Shown here in pieces: positions 47,901-59,030 of a stretch of DNA of 64,000 bases. The position numbers and the translations under genes were made by a program. This DNA comes from Hemerocallis citrina. Lineage: Eukaryota; Streptophyta; Magnoliopsida; Asparagales; Asphodelaceae. The notes beneath the pieces are model-generated. The model did not search any database. It was not told the DNA's origin and saw only the letters and a program-made list of their open reading frames with translations. The stretch covers positions 264,535,073 through 264,599,072 of the forward strand of contig CM030362.1 of the NCBI GenBank assembly GCA_017893485.1, in the 5' to 3' direction. The number at the start of each line of letters is the position of its first letter. Positions within the stretch are counted from its first letter, which is position 1.

Positions 47901-48604
47901 ACTGGCAACCACGGCTAAACTGTATATCTACACCCACCATTCGTGAAGAAAAACAGAGACTCATAGAAATGATTGCAGATTACCAGCCTACCAACTCAGT
48001 TGATAACCCTTCATGGCGACTCACAACAACTGAAACCTTCACTGTCAAATCAGCCTACAACTTCTTCATCATCTCTGGCCTGCGCTCCCCCTACTATGTG
48101 GCAACGTGGTCTTCTGCTGCCCCCCTGAAATACAAGATCTTCATCTGGCTGATGAGTTGGGACAGACTCAATTTGAAGGAATTTCTTCGATCTAAAGGAT
48201 GGTCAGGAGACACGACAAGCACAGCTTGTGCGTGCCCTGTTGAGACGACCTACCATATTTTCTTTGCATGTCCTACGACCATTTCCACTTGGGATTACTT
48301 CACCACACTATTCCATTTACACTCCCTGCCCAATGACTTGTATGAATGCTTTACTTCTTGGTGTTTTGGAACACAAGCACACAGACACACTTGGCATCTT
48401 CTCACTATTTCAATCTATTGGAGTATCTGGCTTGCTAAAATTAATAGCATTTTTTTTTCTAAATTTTTGAAACTGCCACAAATTATTTCTAATGCATTAT
48501 TTTTGTTTCGATCCTGGCTAGATGGACTTGACAACAAGATGAAGAAGCTGGCACTGTTACGGGAGATTGAGCTGGCCTGCCTTCAAGATACCCTACTCAA
48601 ATAG
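44956..48604 (+). pseudogene. LINE family C ORF2: EN, RT, zf-RVT
   Basis: The start is ATG 44956 or 44971 ('MKISSWNVRGLGNPDKCS'). Endonuclease traces are 'VVCLQETKL', then, after stops, a frame at 45452-45715 ('GRKYTWSNLRTS', 'FSSDHCPIILD'). RT is at 46138-46926 ('DKAHGPDGF', 'DFKPISLLNCSFKI', 'FKIDISKVFDTVSW'), with a frameshift at about 46870 through the QGDPLSP motif, and 46920-47516 with 'FADDTLIFCKG' and 'IYLGMPLSRGMLSK'. The C-terminal zinc domain is open at 47969-48604 ('CACPVETTYHIFFACP', 'YWSIWLAKINSIFF'). The family A 'KAYD' is 'KVFD' here. Confidence 0.85.
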
Positions 48605-48859
48605 GTGCTTATTCGGATTGATCAGGCCGAAAGTGGGGAGGACAGCTGCTCGGGCTAAGCACTATCTTGGAGGTGTTTCATTTTGTTATTTTGCATGCTG
48701 TATGCTTTTTTGGGACACTGCTATAGGTCCAATCTTTATATAACTTTTTTATTTTGCTACTCTTGATGATCAAGGATTTGGCTAATGTAGGCTGAACTAT
48801 CTTGATCATGTTTTGTACTATGGACTTGTAATTATTCATTATTAATATACTTTTTGTGA

Positions 48860-48878
48860 GGCAGGGACTTACCCTGCC
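48860..48878 (+). other. LINE family C 3'-terminal hairpin
   Basis: GGCAGGG-ACTTA-CCCTGCC, a perfect 7-bp stem, followed at once by TTTAACC. Same layout as family A but with a different stem sequence. Confidence 0.6.
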
Positions 48879-48899
48879 TTTAACCAGTCAATATCCAGT

Positions 48900-48901
<2 letters not shown>

Positions 48902-48964
<63 letters not shown>
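48902..48964. repeat. (TA)n microsatellite, left of MITE
   Basis: About 60 bases of TA. Confidence 0.95.
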
Positions 48965-48966
<2 letters not shown>

Positions 48967-49329
48967 AAAATGATCTAGTGAGAACTCTTTTGGTGAGAAC
49001 CACGTGAGAACTTTTGTTTGGGATATTAGTTGAAAGATCTGAACCGTTCATTTTGATCTACACGATTAAATTAGTCTATGGATGAGAAATCAAGTGATTT
49101 GAGATTCGTTTCCCCATGCATTGAAGTGTTACAAATTGTGTGGCTGTAAAATCGTTATTTTTTATAGTGACATGATGCATGGACAAATGAATATCAAATG
49201 ACTTGGTTTTATGTTTCTATACTAATTTAGTTATGTTAAACAATGTGAACGGTTCAGATTATCCATAGGATGGATAGGCGTAGAGTTCTCACGAAGCTTA
49301 TCGTGAGAACAGTTCTCACCAGATCGCTA

Positions 49330-49331
<2 letters not shown>
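48965..49331. mobile_element. MITE embedded in (TA)n (Micron-like)
   Basis: The ends are GGAAAATGATCTAGTGAGAAC and the inverted GGTAGCGATCTGGTGAGAAC. Further inverted matches reach inward through CGTGAGAAC to GATCTGAACCGTTCA, so the terminal repeats are about 80 bp. Both edges meet (TA)n tracts. It has the same design as Micron-type elements that insert into TA microsatellites. 367 bp, non-coding. Confidence 0.6.

Positions 49332-49374
<43 letters not shown>
49332..49374. repeat. (TA)n microsatellite, right of MITE
   Basis: About 42 bases of TA. Confidence 0.95.
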
Positions 49375-49377
<3 letters not shown>

Positions 49378-49723
49378 GGGATAGTTGAAGATCCGGGCAA
49401 TATATGTTTTTATTTTTTATTTTATTTATTGGATTGGATTTATTATTTTGTTTTATGTGAAGAAAAAGATTAGATTACACTTTTAGAGAAGATGAAATAC
49501 ATTTATTGGATTGGATTTACTTTTACACTACTAAATCCTAATTTAGTAGTTGCAACTTGAATTACACTAATTATTTTTATTAGTTGCTCTTATATTTAAT
49601 TAATCTTTTAGATCTTGTTATTTTTTTATGTCTTTTAATAGAAGAACATAATCTTTTGATAAGTAGAAAATTGATTACCTTTATTATTAATATTTCCTGA
49701 TGTTTTGTTTATGGTTGTCCAAG
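49375..49723. other. AT-rich intron-like DNA
   Basis: No coding frame. It precedes the first recognised pseudogene exon and ends in an acceptor-like GTTGTCCAAG, so it is probably intron of the CHY-finger gene. Confidence 0.4.
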
Positions 49724-50443
49724 TGATTTGTTCCCTATGTGGGACAGAGCAAGAGGTGAGATTTGGGTGTTATTTAGCATTGCACTAAATTTGATTGTTT
49801 TTTGTCGTTCGAATTATGGAATGTGTTATCATTAGAATGAGTTAGGAATTGAACCACCCCCCCCCCCCTAATGGCCAGGTTTAGCAGAATTGCTGAAATT
49901 GTAGAGTTTGTATTGGAAAGTACTTCTGCGAGAAATGCAAGTTTTTTTATGATAATGTAAGTTTTAAGTTTATTTGGTAGATAATTCTCATTTGGATGTT
50001 TTTTTTAGCTATAGTTGCATCTAAGGAAGTTGATAGCTAAAAATTTCCTTTCAATTTTTTTTAATTGAAGGTCTCGAAGAGTCAATACCATGTGATAGAT
50101 GTGGAGTAGGTGTGTATTTCTTAGCAAATTCAATGTATGAAAATATTAACTTGTCTTTTATTTTTGTAATACTATGGGCCCTGATTAATTTTTTTTTTTT
50201 GGTTCTTTTTTACAGAACTGGTGAGAAAGAGAACTTCCATTGCAATCGTTGTGTTATGCGAATTTCTTTGCAAATTCCTTTTGTAAATCTAACCAATTTT
50301 ACCTTGGTTTCATGCTTAAATTTAACTTGGTTTATATTGTAAACTATTGATGTACATTCAAGATGTTGCCATGACCAAATACTGGAGGAGTCACATAAAT
50401 GTTTGGAAAGAGCAGTGCACCACAACTACGCTATTTCTTTCGA
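49724..50443 (+). pseudogene. CHY zinc-finger/RING E3 ligase relic (RZFP34/CHYR1 type), five exons
   Basis: These plant proteins bind zinc through CHY and CTCHY domains and ubiquitinate targets with a RING. Exons with splice-like borders: 49724-49755 ('VICSLCGTEQE', donor GTGAGA); 49885-49956 ('CRVCIGKYFCEKCKFF', donor GTAAGT); 50071-50109 ('VSKSQYH', then CDRCG one base out of frame); 50216-50253 ('TGEKENFHCNRC'); 50362-50443 ('CCHDQILEESHKCLERAVHH', donor GTAAGC). Damage: TGA at 49894 in exon 2, a one-base deletion near 50090, and Cys replaced by Tyr in 'HHNYAISFE' where the RING begins. The upstream CHY exons and the downstream RING exons are missing. Introns are kept, so this is a fragment of a genomic gene, not a retrocopy. 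Family call is from memory of motifs. Confidence 0.62.
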
Positions 50444-50907
50444 AGTAAGCTCGTCTATACTTTTAAACAATGGTTTTCATGCTTATTGAAAATCATAAAA
50501 TATGTTGTTTCTTTATGGAGTTGAATGCTATTGTTATTATGGACTGTCTATTTTGTGAATGAAATATTTGTGTATGTGCCACTGCCATATGGTATCAATT
50601 AAAGAAATGATAGGAGTTGATGGAATAGCCGATAGGATAGATATAATTGGACTTGGAGGGATACAATTAAGAAGGATATTGTAGTTCTTAAATTGACAGA
50701 GAAGATGATTCCAAACATAACCAAATGAAGAAAAATGAATATGTGCTGAGAACAAAGATTGGACTAATAGTTTTGTAATTTTGTCGTTGTCATTGTCCAC
50801 AAAAGTTCAACTAATTATTGGTGCTATATGAATATTCTGAAAAATAAATTCTTTCCAAACTCAGTTTATTTCAGTATGAATCCTAGACAAATTTAGTACA
50901 TTAGTCA
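50444..50907. other. no recognisable exon; pseudogene flank
   Basis: AT-rich DNA between the last recognised exon and the copia LTR. The expected RING exons are not present here. Confidence 0.45.
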
Positions 50908-51937
50908 TGATTTTGGAGCAATTTTTTGAGTAAGATCCTCAATGAATTATTGAGAGATCTTGATTGATTTGTGTTCTCCTTCGTGAGTAGATCAAAATCA
51001 TATATTGGTTCGCTAAAATCGGTTAAGGGGTGAATGAGAATTTGTCTCTCAAAATGAGACGTTTTCATTCTTGAAAATGGGTTAAGGGAACATAGTCCCA
51101 CATCGGAAATAACAAAGGAAATAAAAGAGGATATATAGTATTCTCCTTCTAAGCATTGTAAGATGGCTAGAAGAGAGGTTCTCTCTCGCTCGCGCAGGGA
51201 GGGTGCAAATCACGGACCGGATTACATGCGACTTGTGTGCGCCCGCACGACCTGCGGACACGAATGCCGGACCGATTTGATCCCACCCCGTACAGAGCCA
51301 CTTTTTGCTACAGTTTTCCTTTTGTAACGGCTGAAATGAATGCAGAAACGGTTCTGTCTGCCGTTTCAGTGCTGTATTTGATATTTTGTCTGCCGTTACA
51401 CTGAAGGCATTCAATTCGTTGTCTGTCGTTACAGTTAAGGCTGTTAATGCCTTGTCTGCCGTTACAGTGAAGGCTGTTAATGCCTTATCTGCCGTTACTG
51501 TTTTAACCCAGGCTCTATAAATAGAGGCCTCCCCTTTACTTCCTTCCCTGCACAAACCAGATCTTCTTCTCTCCTTCTCTGAGTCTTCTTCTGTGCTGTT
51601 GTTGGTAAGTTGGTGATAGGTTTCAAGCGCTTGTACTCGGTTCGGGAGTGGTACGTGGTGCCTACGGGATCGCTCCAAGTCGTTGCATCCTGGGAGACAG
51701 ACGTCTCCGTTCATTCCAGCAACCGGAAAGAGGCGAAATCTGTTTTAAGGATACTGTGTGATACACAGGCCTCGGCTTCCTTGAAGTGGTACTTTTCATT
51801 TGTTTCTTGTAAGTTGTTTTGTTAATTTTTCCTTTTTCTTTTCTTTCGGTTTTCCTCTCTCCTGTTCTCTTCTATGTGTTTCTGTGCCTCTCTATCTTTC
51901 GGTTGTAAAACGAATTTTGTAAACATTATTTGTAACA
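50908..51937 (+). repeat. copia family C 5' LTR, missing its first ~44 bp
   Basis: Aligns with 56685-57785 from GATTTTGGAGC to the end TTTGTAACA with very few differences. The 3' LTR's opening TGTTAGAAAATGAGTG is absent, replaced by unrelated sequence. A TATA box (TATAAATA) is at 51516-51523. It has three tandem units of a 33-bp repeat upstream of the TATA (51388-51500), against four in the 3' LTR. Confidence 0.88.
51516..51523 (+). promoter_or_regulatory. copia LTR TATA box
   Basis: TATAAATA about 30 bases before a CT-rich segment that probably holds the transcription start. The same box is at 57364-57371 in the 3' LTR. Confidence 0.65.
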
Positions 51938-52051
51938 AAACTTAAAACAGACTTCTGATTTCTTTCATTTTCGATTTTGAGGCACGGTTTTTCTTTTTAT
52001 TTCTTTTATCTGGAAAACTTACACTCGTGTTGTGTAAATTTCAGATTTACA

Positions 52052-55000
52052 ATGACTACTGCATTGGACAATGCTGTTGTGTCTGAAACGGTCTATGTGC
52101 CGGTTGTTGATACAACGCAAGAACCGATTGCTGCTGCGGCATGAGTGCCAATGCCTACCGTTGTACCTGTCTCAGTCTCCCATGGGGAGAAACCTGAGAA
52201 GTTCAACGGGCAGAACTTTAAGAGGTGGCAACAGAAGATGATGTTCTATCTGACCACACTGAATCTTGCAAGGTTCTTGAACGAAGATGCTCCAGATCTT
52301 AAGAAAGATGAGCAGGATAACCAAGTCATTACCGCTGTGGATGCTTGGAAAAATGCTGATTACTTGTGTAGAAATTACATAATGAACGGATTAGCCGACT
52401 CTTTGTATAATGTATACATTGACAAAAGAACAGCTAAAGAACTTTGGGAATCACTAGAACATAAATATAAAACTGAGGATGCCGGCGCCAAGAAATTCAT
52501 TGTGGGCCGCTTCCTAGACTATAAAATGGTAGATTCTAAAACAGTAATCAGTCAAGTTCAAGAACTACAACTAATCTTGCATGAGAATCATGCTGAAGGT
52601 ATGAACTTAAGTGAAAGTTTCCAAGTGGCTTGTATAATTGAAAAATTACCACAAGGTTGGAAAGACTTTAAGAATTACCTAAAGCATAAGCAAAAAGAAA
52701 TGGGCATTGAAGATCTCATTGTCAGGCTTCGTATTGAAGAAGACAATAGGGGATCTGAAAAAGTTGGACTCATCAGCCATGCAGCTAAGGCAAATGTAAT
52801 GGAACATAAACAACGTTCCAACAAGCACAACAATAAGGGTCCGAAGTTGGGGCCTAAGGGAAGAATCTCCAAGAAGCCGAAGTTTCAAGGCAAGTGCTTC
52901 AATTGTGACAAAATGGGTCACAAGTCCACTGAATGCAGACTTCCCAAGAGAAACAGGAACAGAGAAGCAAACTTGGTTCAAGGAATTGTTCAAGATGTTT
53001 CCGATATCAACCTCTCAGCTGTGATATTAGAAGTGAATATGTTAGGTTCAAACCCGAAGGAATGGTGGATTGACACTGGAGCTACTCGGCATGTGTGCTC
53101 TAATAGAAGTATGTTCTCCACTTTCGAACCATTAGAGAATGGGGAGAAAATGTTTATGGGGAACTCGGCTACTTCAGAAATAAAGGGCCAAGGCAAGGTG
53201 ATCTTGAAGATGACTTCTGGAAAGGAACTGACTCGGAACAATGTTGCATATGTTCCTGAAATCCGTAAGAACCTGGTATCTGGTTCGTTGCTTAATAACC
53301 ACGGTTTTCATTTAGTGTTCGAGTCAAACAAATTTGTTTTGTCTAAAAGTGGAATGTATGTTGGTAGAGGATATATGAGTGGTAGAATGTTCAAACTCAA
53401 TGTAATGACCATGGTCAAGAATATGAATAAAGCTAGCTCTTCTACTTATTTGCTTGAGTCTTCCAATTTGTGGCATGGTAGACCAGGACATGTTAATTAT
53501 GATACTTTGCGAAGACTAATTAACTTGAATCACATACCAACGTTCCAAATTGATTCCAAACATAAATGTGAAACTTGTGTTGAGGCAAAACTAACAAGAT
53601 CATCATTTAAAAGTGTTGAAAGAAACACCGAACCACTTGATCTAATTCACACTGATATTTGTGATTTGAAAATGATACAAATAAGAGGTGGTAATAAATA
53701 TTTTATTACCTTCATAGATGATAGCACAAAATATTGCTATGTATACTTGCTTAAAAGCAAAGATGAAGCTATAGAGAAATTTGTTCTCTATAAAAATGAG
53801 GTTGAAAATCAACTCAATAAGAAAATTAAGGCGCTAAGAAGCGACCGAGGTGGAGAGTATGAATCGCCATTTGCTGACACATGTGCTAAGCATGGGATTA
53901 TACATGAAACCACAGCGTCTTATTCTCCTCAGTCCAACGGTGTTGCTGAGAGAAAGAATCGTACATTGAAAGAAATGATGAATGCGATGTTAATAAGTTC
54001 TGGTTTACCACCAAACTTTTGGGGAGAAGCTATTCTTTCAGCTAACTACCTTTTGAATAAGGTGCCCAAAAGGAAAGAAGAAAAAACTCCATATGAATTA
54101 TGGAAAGGAAGAAAGCCATCTTACAATTTCAAGGAAAGAAAGCCATCCTACAATTACTTGTGAATGTGGGGATGTCTTGCCAAGGTGGTAGTACCTCCAC
54201 CTAAGAGAATGAAAATAGGACCAAAAACAGTTGATTGTATTTTCATTGGTTATGCACTTAACAGTAGTGCCTATCGGTTCTTGGTATACAAATCCGATAT
54301 CACTGAGATATCAAAGAACACGATAATGGAATCTAGAAATGCATCGTTCTTTGAAGATGTATTTCCATGTAAGTCAAAGGAGGAACCAAGTTCCTCCAAA
54401 CGAACACATGAGACTATCAGTGAAGATAGTGAAGACCAAAATGAAGAAGTTGAGGAGGAACCTCGACGCAGTAAAAGAACAAGAACGGAAAAATCTTTTG
54501 GTCCGGATTTTTTGACTTTTATGCTTGAAGGAGAACCCCAAACCTTCAAGGAAGCGGTGAACTCTAGTGATGGTCCTCAATGGAAAGAAGCCATCAAGAG
54601 TGAAATTGATTCTATCTTGCAAAACCATACTTGGGAACTAGTGGATCTTCCACCGGGTAGTAAACCTTTAGGTTCTAAGTGGATCTTCAAGAGAAAAATA
54701 AAACCTGATGGATCAATTGATAAATACAAGGCAAGACTTGTAATTAAAGGTTATAAACAAAAGGAAGGTCTTGATTACTTTGATACATATTCTCCTGTGA
54801 CGAGAATAAATTCCATTAGGATGGTACTTGCCGTAGCAGCTCTACGCAATCTTGAAGTACATCAAATGGATGTAAAAACAGCTTTTCTTAATAGAGATTT
54901 AGATGAAGAAATCTACATGGAACAACCTGAGGGTTTTTCAGCTCCAGGACATGAAAAGAAAGTGTGTAAACTGGTGAAGTCATTATATGGCTTGAAACAA

Positions 55001-56074
55001 GCTCCAAAACAGTGGCATGAAAAATTTGACAATGTCATGATGACAAATGGTTTCAAGATCAATGAATGTGATAAATGTGTATATGTCAAAGACACAGAAG
55101 ATGGATATGTCATTATATGTTTGTATGTAGATGACATGCTTATTATTGGAAGCAATGATCAGATAATTAAATCTGTTAAAAACATGTTAAACTCGAGGTC
55201 TGACATGAAAGACATGGGACTAGCTGATGTTATATTGGGAATTAAAATCACAAGAACATCAGACGAGCTTATTTTAATCCAGTCACATTATGTTGACAAT
55301 ATTCTTGGAAAATTTGATAAAGATAATTCTGGAATTGCGAGAACTCCAATAGATCTAACTTTATATTTATCCAAGAATAAAGGGGAGAGTATTTCTCAAG
55401 TAGAATACTCTAGAATCATAGGCAGTCTAATGTACTTAATGAGTTGTACAAGACCAGACATAGCCTATGCAGTAAGTAAACTAAGCAGATACACGAGTAA
55501 TCCTGGAAGCGAGCATTGGCAAGCAATTATAAGAGTACTAAAGTACTTGCGTTTTACTCGTAACTACGGGCTGCACTATACGAGATACCCGGCTGTACTT
55601 GAAGGATACAGTGATGCGAACTGGATATCGAGTGATAATTCAAAATCCACTAGTGGCTATGTGTTTACACTAGGTGGTACAGCAGTTTCTTGGAAATCCT
55701 CGAAACAAACAGTGATCGCTAAATCTACGATGGAATCAGAATTTATCGCTTTAGACAAATGTGGGGAAGAGGCTGAATGGTTACGCCACTTCCTTGAGGA
55801 TATTCCAAGGTGGACAAAGCCTGTGCCTCCAATCTGCATACATTCAGATAGTCAATCTGCAATTTGTAGAGCATAGAGCAATATGTATAATGGTAAATCT
55901 AGACATATTCGTCGAAGACATAATACCATTAGACAACTACTCTCTACTGGGGTTATCTCTGTGGACTATGTAAAGTCAAAAGATAACATTGCGGATCCAC
56001 TAACCAAAGGGTTAAACAGAGAGTTAGTTGATAAATCATCGAGGGGAATGGGACTAAAGCCCATGAAAGAATAA
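52052..56074 (+). pseudogene. copia family C Gag-Pol, one frame with three nonsense codons
   Basis: Element polyprotein of about 1340 codons in a single frame. Start ATG 52052. Gag has '[14 protein letters not shown]' (about 52897). Protease: '[14 protein letters not shown]' (53063). Integrase: zinc region '[16 protein letters not shown]...CETC' (53470-53580), core residues in 'LIHTDICDL', '[11 protein letters not shown]' and '[16 protein letters not shown]'. RT: '[20 protein letters not shown]' and 'YVDDMLIIG'. RNase H: 'GYSDANW', '[13 protein letters not shown]' and '[10 protein letters not shown]'. The order PR-IN-RT-RH defines Ty1/copia. Stops: TGA 52142, TGA 54161, TAG 55874, all explicable as C-to-T changes. 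A 27-bp duplication (KPSYNF twice) precedes the second stop. The primer binding site was not recognised. Confidence 0.93.
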
Positions 56075-56684
56075 GTCGATACAATGGAAACCCAACCTAG
56101 TTGACTGGAGATCCCAAGATCTAGGTTCAAAGGGACAACTAAATTGTAAAGACCAAGTTAGATCACTGTGGGGATTTTCCATGTCCATTCCCATGATGAA
56201 ACAGTGATGCCCGCAAGGTAACAGGTTAAGCTCGGCTTTTAATGATTCTTATGCGTCGGATATCTGAGCAGAGTAATGCGGATTACTCTTAAGTAAGAAA
56301 TCACCTATGTAAGATGGAAGAAGGGCCGCTTCCAAGGGAATAATATAGGGCAATATTCCTGTTAAAATCTTGCAGAACCAGGCGTATGTTCATGGCCAAA
56401 ACGAACATAACAGTGAGAACTGAAAAAGCGTTAGAAAGATTTCTGTGTGAGATATGTCATCGTTTACACAAATGGCAGAATAGTTCAAAGACATCGCGTC
56501 TACTGTTTAGTTAGTAAAGTAAACATATTTTCATAAGGGAAGGTTCAAAGGGTAACACCTACCTATCCTATGCAGAAATCAATCGTTGAATTCTATCACC
56601 AAGTCTGTCGGATCAGTCCGTCGTGTCAGTCTGTCGTGTCAGTCTGTCCTGTCTGTGGTCGTCAATTTTCATTCATGTGGGGAT
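56075..56684 (+). other. copia family C 3' untranslated region and polypurine tract
   Basis: Non-coding from the end of RNase H to the 3' LTR. It ends ATGTGGGGAT directly before TGTTAG, a normal plus-strand priming tract. A short (CGTGTCAGTCTGTC)-like repetition is at 56605-56655. Confidence 0.65.
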
Positions 56685-57785
56685 TGTTAGAAAATGAGTG
56701 TTTTAAGACACCATTTTCGAACCGATTTTGGAGCAATTTTTTGAGTAAGATCCTCAATGAATTATTGAGAGATCTTGATTGATTTGTGTTCTCCTTCGTG
56801 AGTAGATCAAAATCATATATTGGTTCGCTAAAATCGGTTAAGGGGTGAATGAGAAATTGTCTCTCAAAGTGAGACGTTTTCATTCTTGAAAATGGGTTAA
56901 GGAAACATAGTCCCACATCGGAAATAACAAAGGAAATAGAAGAGGATATATAGTATTCTCCTTCTAAGCATTGTAAGATGGCTAGAAGAGAGGCTCTCTC
57001 TCGCGCGCGCAGGGGGGGTGCAAATCACGGACCGGATTACATGCGACTTGTGTGCGCCCGCACGACCTGCGGACACGAATGCCGGACCGATTTGATCCCA
57101 CCCCGTGCAGAGCCACTTTTTGCTACAGTTTTCCTTTTGTAACGGCTGAAATGAATGCAGAAACGGTTCTGTCTGCCGTTTCAGTGCTGTATTTGATATT
57201 TTGTCTGCCGTTACACTGAAGGCATTCAATTCGTTGTCTGCCGTTACAGTAAAGGCTGTTAATGCTTTGTCTGCCGTTACAGTGAAGGCTGTTAATGTCT
57301 TGTCTACCGTTACAGTGAAGGCTGTTAATGCCTTGTCTGCCGTTACTGTTTTAACCTAGGCTCTATAAATAGATGCCTCCCCTTTACTTCATTCCCTGCA
57401 CAAACCAGATCTTCTTCTCTCCTTCTCTGAGTCTTCTTCTGTGCTGTTGTTGGTAAGTTGGTGATAGGTTTCAAGCGCTTGTACTCGGTTCGGGAGTGGT
57501 ACGTGGTGCCTACGGGATCGCTCCAAGTCGTTGCATCCTGGGAGACAGACGTCTCCGTTCATTCTTGCAACCGGAAAGAGGCGAAATCTGTTTTAAGGAC
57601 ACTGTGTGATACACAGGCCTCGGCTTCCTTGAAGTTGTACTTTTCATTTGTTTCTTGTAAGTTGTTTTGTTAATTTTTCCTTTTTCTTTTCTTTCGGTTT
57701 TCCTCTCTCCTGTTCTCTTCTATGTGTTTCTGTGCCTCTCTATCTTTCAATTGTAAAACGAATTTTGTAAACATTATTTGTAACA
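56685..57785 (+). repeat. copia family C 3' LTR (1101 bp)
   Basis: TGTTAG...TAACA ends. Near-identical to the 5' LTR, which implies a fairly recent insertion. It has four 33-bp units (57201-57349), with a TATA box at 57364-57371. The 5 bp after it are GATTG; the matching left TSD cannot be tested because the 5' LTR is truncated. Confidence 0.92.
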
Positions 57786-58413
57786 GATTGGTTATTCATA
57801 CTAATTCGGATGGTAGCTAATTGGTTGGTGTTATCTTTGTGTTCGATGTTATTCTTCAATAATCTACAGTTGATAAAAAAAAAATTGTAACAAGTCTTCA
57901 TCTCAGATAGTGTCCTGTTATTTCAAGTATCAAACAACACAAAAAGGCAATGCTCTATGCATGTCCTAATCAGGTTTGAATAAGCTATTCTGGCATGTTA
58001 TTTCTATAAACTCTTTTATGGTGCTGCTGTTATTTTTCAAGGAGAAATGATGATAATAGGGCTAAGTGAATTTTATTATATTGATGAATGTGATTAGGCA
58101 AATTTTTTGTGTAAATAGGAAGTATATCATTGCCTATGCTATTGGCATGCAATAGTTGGTCCCAGTGTTCTAATATTTTTGACAGAGAAAGTAAAGTAGC
58201 AAGAATGTGGAGAATGGTAATGTTTATTGTGGCATAATTAAGTAGGGTCCTTATATATCATCTTTGAGCTTAATTAAAGGGTTTCCTGAATTCTGGGGTT
58301 TAATTTATATCAACTACTAACCAGTATTCATGACAGTAGCTGAACAAAGCAGCATCTACTTTTGATATAGTAGACATTTACGCGCCAACTGTCCAACTGT
58401 GGTGTTAAGAACA
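57786..58413. other. no recognisable feature
   Basis: AT-rich DNA right of the copia element. No exon of the CHY-finger gene and no element ends were seen. Confidence 0.45.
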
Positions 58414-58768
58414 CTAGTAATCTACAAGTGCGATGCACGTTCTAATTAACTTTTTTTTATGTAGTAAATAATAAGACGTAATCTGGCATAGAATCTGAGA
58501 CATCACTTTACTCGCATACTCTTTACAAATTATCCCTAGTGGCACAATTTTTTATCTTATATGAGTGACACTTTTTGTAAATAATTATGTCGTAAATAAA
58601 TTTGAACTTTGAGAGTATTATGGTAACTAATAACAGCTGAGTAAGTGAATAGTTAATATAACATCCACTTAAAAATGAATAATTGAGATTAGATGGTTGA
58701 ATGAATATCTATAAATTACAGGCTGTCTACAAATGACAATCCCAACTCTCCCATTATAATATTAGAGA
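58414..58768 (-). mobile_element. small non-autonomous Helitron
   Basis: On the minus strand it begins TCTCTAATATTATAATGGGA after an A, and ends with the hairpin GTGC-ATC-GCAC, ten bases, then CTAG followed by T. TC start, hairpin about 10 nt before a CTRR end, and insertion between A and T are Helitron hallmarks. 355 bp, no coding. Confidence 0.55.
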
Positions 58769-58792
58769 TTAATAGTTGCATGGTTTAATTAA

Positions 58793-59030
58793 GGGCTAAA
58801 TATAAAAAAACCTCACCCAACTATTGTGCATTTAAAAAAAATCACACTCAACTTTTTTTTAAAAAAATCTCACCCAACTATGTTTTTAACACAATTTTTT
58901 AAAAAAAACCTCACTCACCCATGGCTGGAAAATATAGTTGGGTGAGGTTTTTTTTTTTTTTTAAAAGTTCTGTGTGATTTTTTAAAAATGCACAATAGTT
59001 GGGTGAGTTTTTTTATATTTATATTTAGCC
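58793..59030. mobile_element. fold-back MITE flanked by TTAATTAA
   Basis: Arms of about 100 bp form a long imperfect hairpin: GGGCTAAATATAAAAAAACC on the left, the inverse on the right, with ACCTCACCCAACTAT repeated inside each arm. TTAATTAA flanks both sides (58785-58792 and 59031-59038), either TSD or part of the palindrome. 238 bp, non-coding. Confidence 0.65.

Larger units (their letters stand above)
43271..48900 (+). mobile_element. LINE family C, plus strand, 5'-truncated
   Basis: A plant L1-type LINE, only distantly related to family A. ORF1 traces run from about 43280 to 44898, ORF2 from 44956 to 48604, and the 3' UTR to about 48890. Its 5' side abuts the giant LTR block directly, so the true 5' end is lost. 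The 3' end has a hairpin (48860-48878) followed by TTTAACC and then (TA)n instead of poly-A. I found no target duplication. Confidence 0.8.

Noticed and set aside
51082..51714. 210-codon antisense ORF over the copia LTR
   Set aside because: Lies wholly in LTR, is partly made of the 33-bp repeat, is only partly kept in the other LTR, and shows no domain.
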